Assembly (NCBI GenBank): GCA_020722405.1
Contig: DYKW01000032.1
Location: 1 to 13,974, forward strand
DNA length: 13,974 bases
From: Anaerolinea thermophila
GTDB taxonomy: Bacteria > Chloroflexota > Anaerolineae > Anaerolineales > DRKV01
Direction: 5' to 3'
Shown here: positions 13,806 through 13,974 of the stretch, one piece after another
Numbering within the stretch: the stretch's first letter is position 1
Layout of the letters: each line of letters opens with the position of its first letter
The notes under the pieces: generated by a model
What the model was told of the DNA's origin: nothing
The model's database searches: none
The model's input: only the letters and a program-made list of their open reading frames with translations
Made by a program: the position numbers and the translations under genes

Positions 13806-13974
13806 AGCATTATCGGTGCCGCTATCGAAGTGCACCGCGCTCTGGGGCCTGACCTTCTGGAGTCGGCGTATGAAGCCTGTCTGACCTTTGGCCCAACGCG
13901 GCCTGAAGGTGGAACAACTGAAACCCCTGCCCGTGGTCTATCGGGAGGTCAAGCTGGATTGTGGCTACCGCCTG
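13770..13974 (+). pseudogene. GxxExxY-family gene, frameshifted, runs off window
   Basis: From the ATG the frame reads MTERENLDQITESIIGAAIE and continues through EVHRALGPDLLESAYEACLTF, the start of the GxxExxY family (small proteins of unknown role, often present in many copies per genome). After Phe40 (13887-13889) the homology jumps frame: from 13891 the +1 frame reads AQRGLKVEQLKPLPVVYREV and then KLDCGYRL to the window end, as expected for the family. About two codons are missing and one base remains at 13890, consistent with a 5-bp deletion. The eponymous glycine (normally G-L-L-E-S-x-Y) is Asp here (DLLESAY). Both changes suggest decay. The 3' end lies outside the window; a sequencing or assembly error at 13890 is the alternative. 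Confidence 0.75.

Noticed and set aside
1..13974. CRISPR array, tRNA, rRNA or transposase
   Set aside because: No regularly spaced direct repeats with unique spacers, no cloverleaf or rRNA signature and no DDE/serine/tyrosine recombinase motifs were seen.

Overview
The window looks like chromosomal DNA of an uncultivated or poorly characterised Chloroflexota bacterium, probably of the Anaerolineae. This is an inference from style. The exported proteins carry Ala/Pro/Thr/Glu or Pro/Thr spacer linkers after the lipobox or before the membrane anchor, amino-sugar ROK/ABC cassettes of this kind are common there, and the intergenic DNA is full of short 'CGC-AAG' type dispersed repeats. No rRNA, tRNA, CRISPR array, insertion sequence or phage gene is visible. 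All convincing genes read on the + strand; the only minus-strand item is a 12-codon gene remnant.

Layout. Positions 1-847 are non-coding and repeat-rich. They include a 65-bp element (116-180) whose exact inverted copy lies at 13741-13805. Positions 848-5318 form a three-gene polysaccharide operon: a membrane-anchored beta-propeller protein, a family-4 glycosyltransferase, and a Wzc-like chain-length regulator fused to a tyrosine-kinase domain. The genes abut or overlap, and the operon ends at a perfect 17-bp hairpin (5343-5383).

Positions 5519-13624 hold a seven-gene sugar-utilisation cassette: ROK repressor, divergent ROK-fold putative kinase, PIG-L deacetylase, ABC solute-binding lipoprotein, two ABC permeases, and a GlmS-like SIS deaminase/isomerase. 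A consensus sigma-70-type promoter (TTGACT-17 bp-TATACT) leads into a perfect 12-bp inverted repeat just upstream of the repressor. This points to autoregulation and moves the repressor start to 5591. A 15-bp hairpin between the binding-protein gene and the first permease probably sets their expression ratio.

How the genes may work together (inference): an N-acetylated amino sugar is captured by the lipoprotein and imported through the two permeases, powered by an ATPase encoded elsewhere. The PIG-L protein removes the acetyl group, the ROK-fold protein phosphorylates the free amino sugar, and the SIS protein deaminates/isomerises it to fructose-6-phosphate. This 'deacetylate first' order resembles the archaeal chitin pathway (Dac/GlmD of Thermococcales) rather than the NagA/NagB route, and no nagA or nagB is present here.

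The right edge carries the start of a GxxExxY-family gene that is frameshifted near 13890 and has lost the family's eponymous glycine. Its first 12 codons and upstream leader are the part duplicated in inverted orientation at the left edge.
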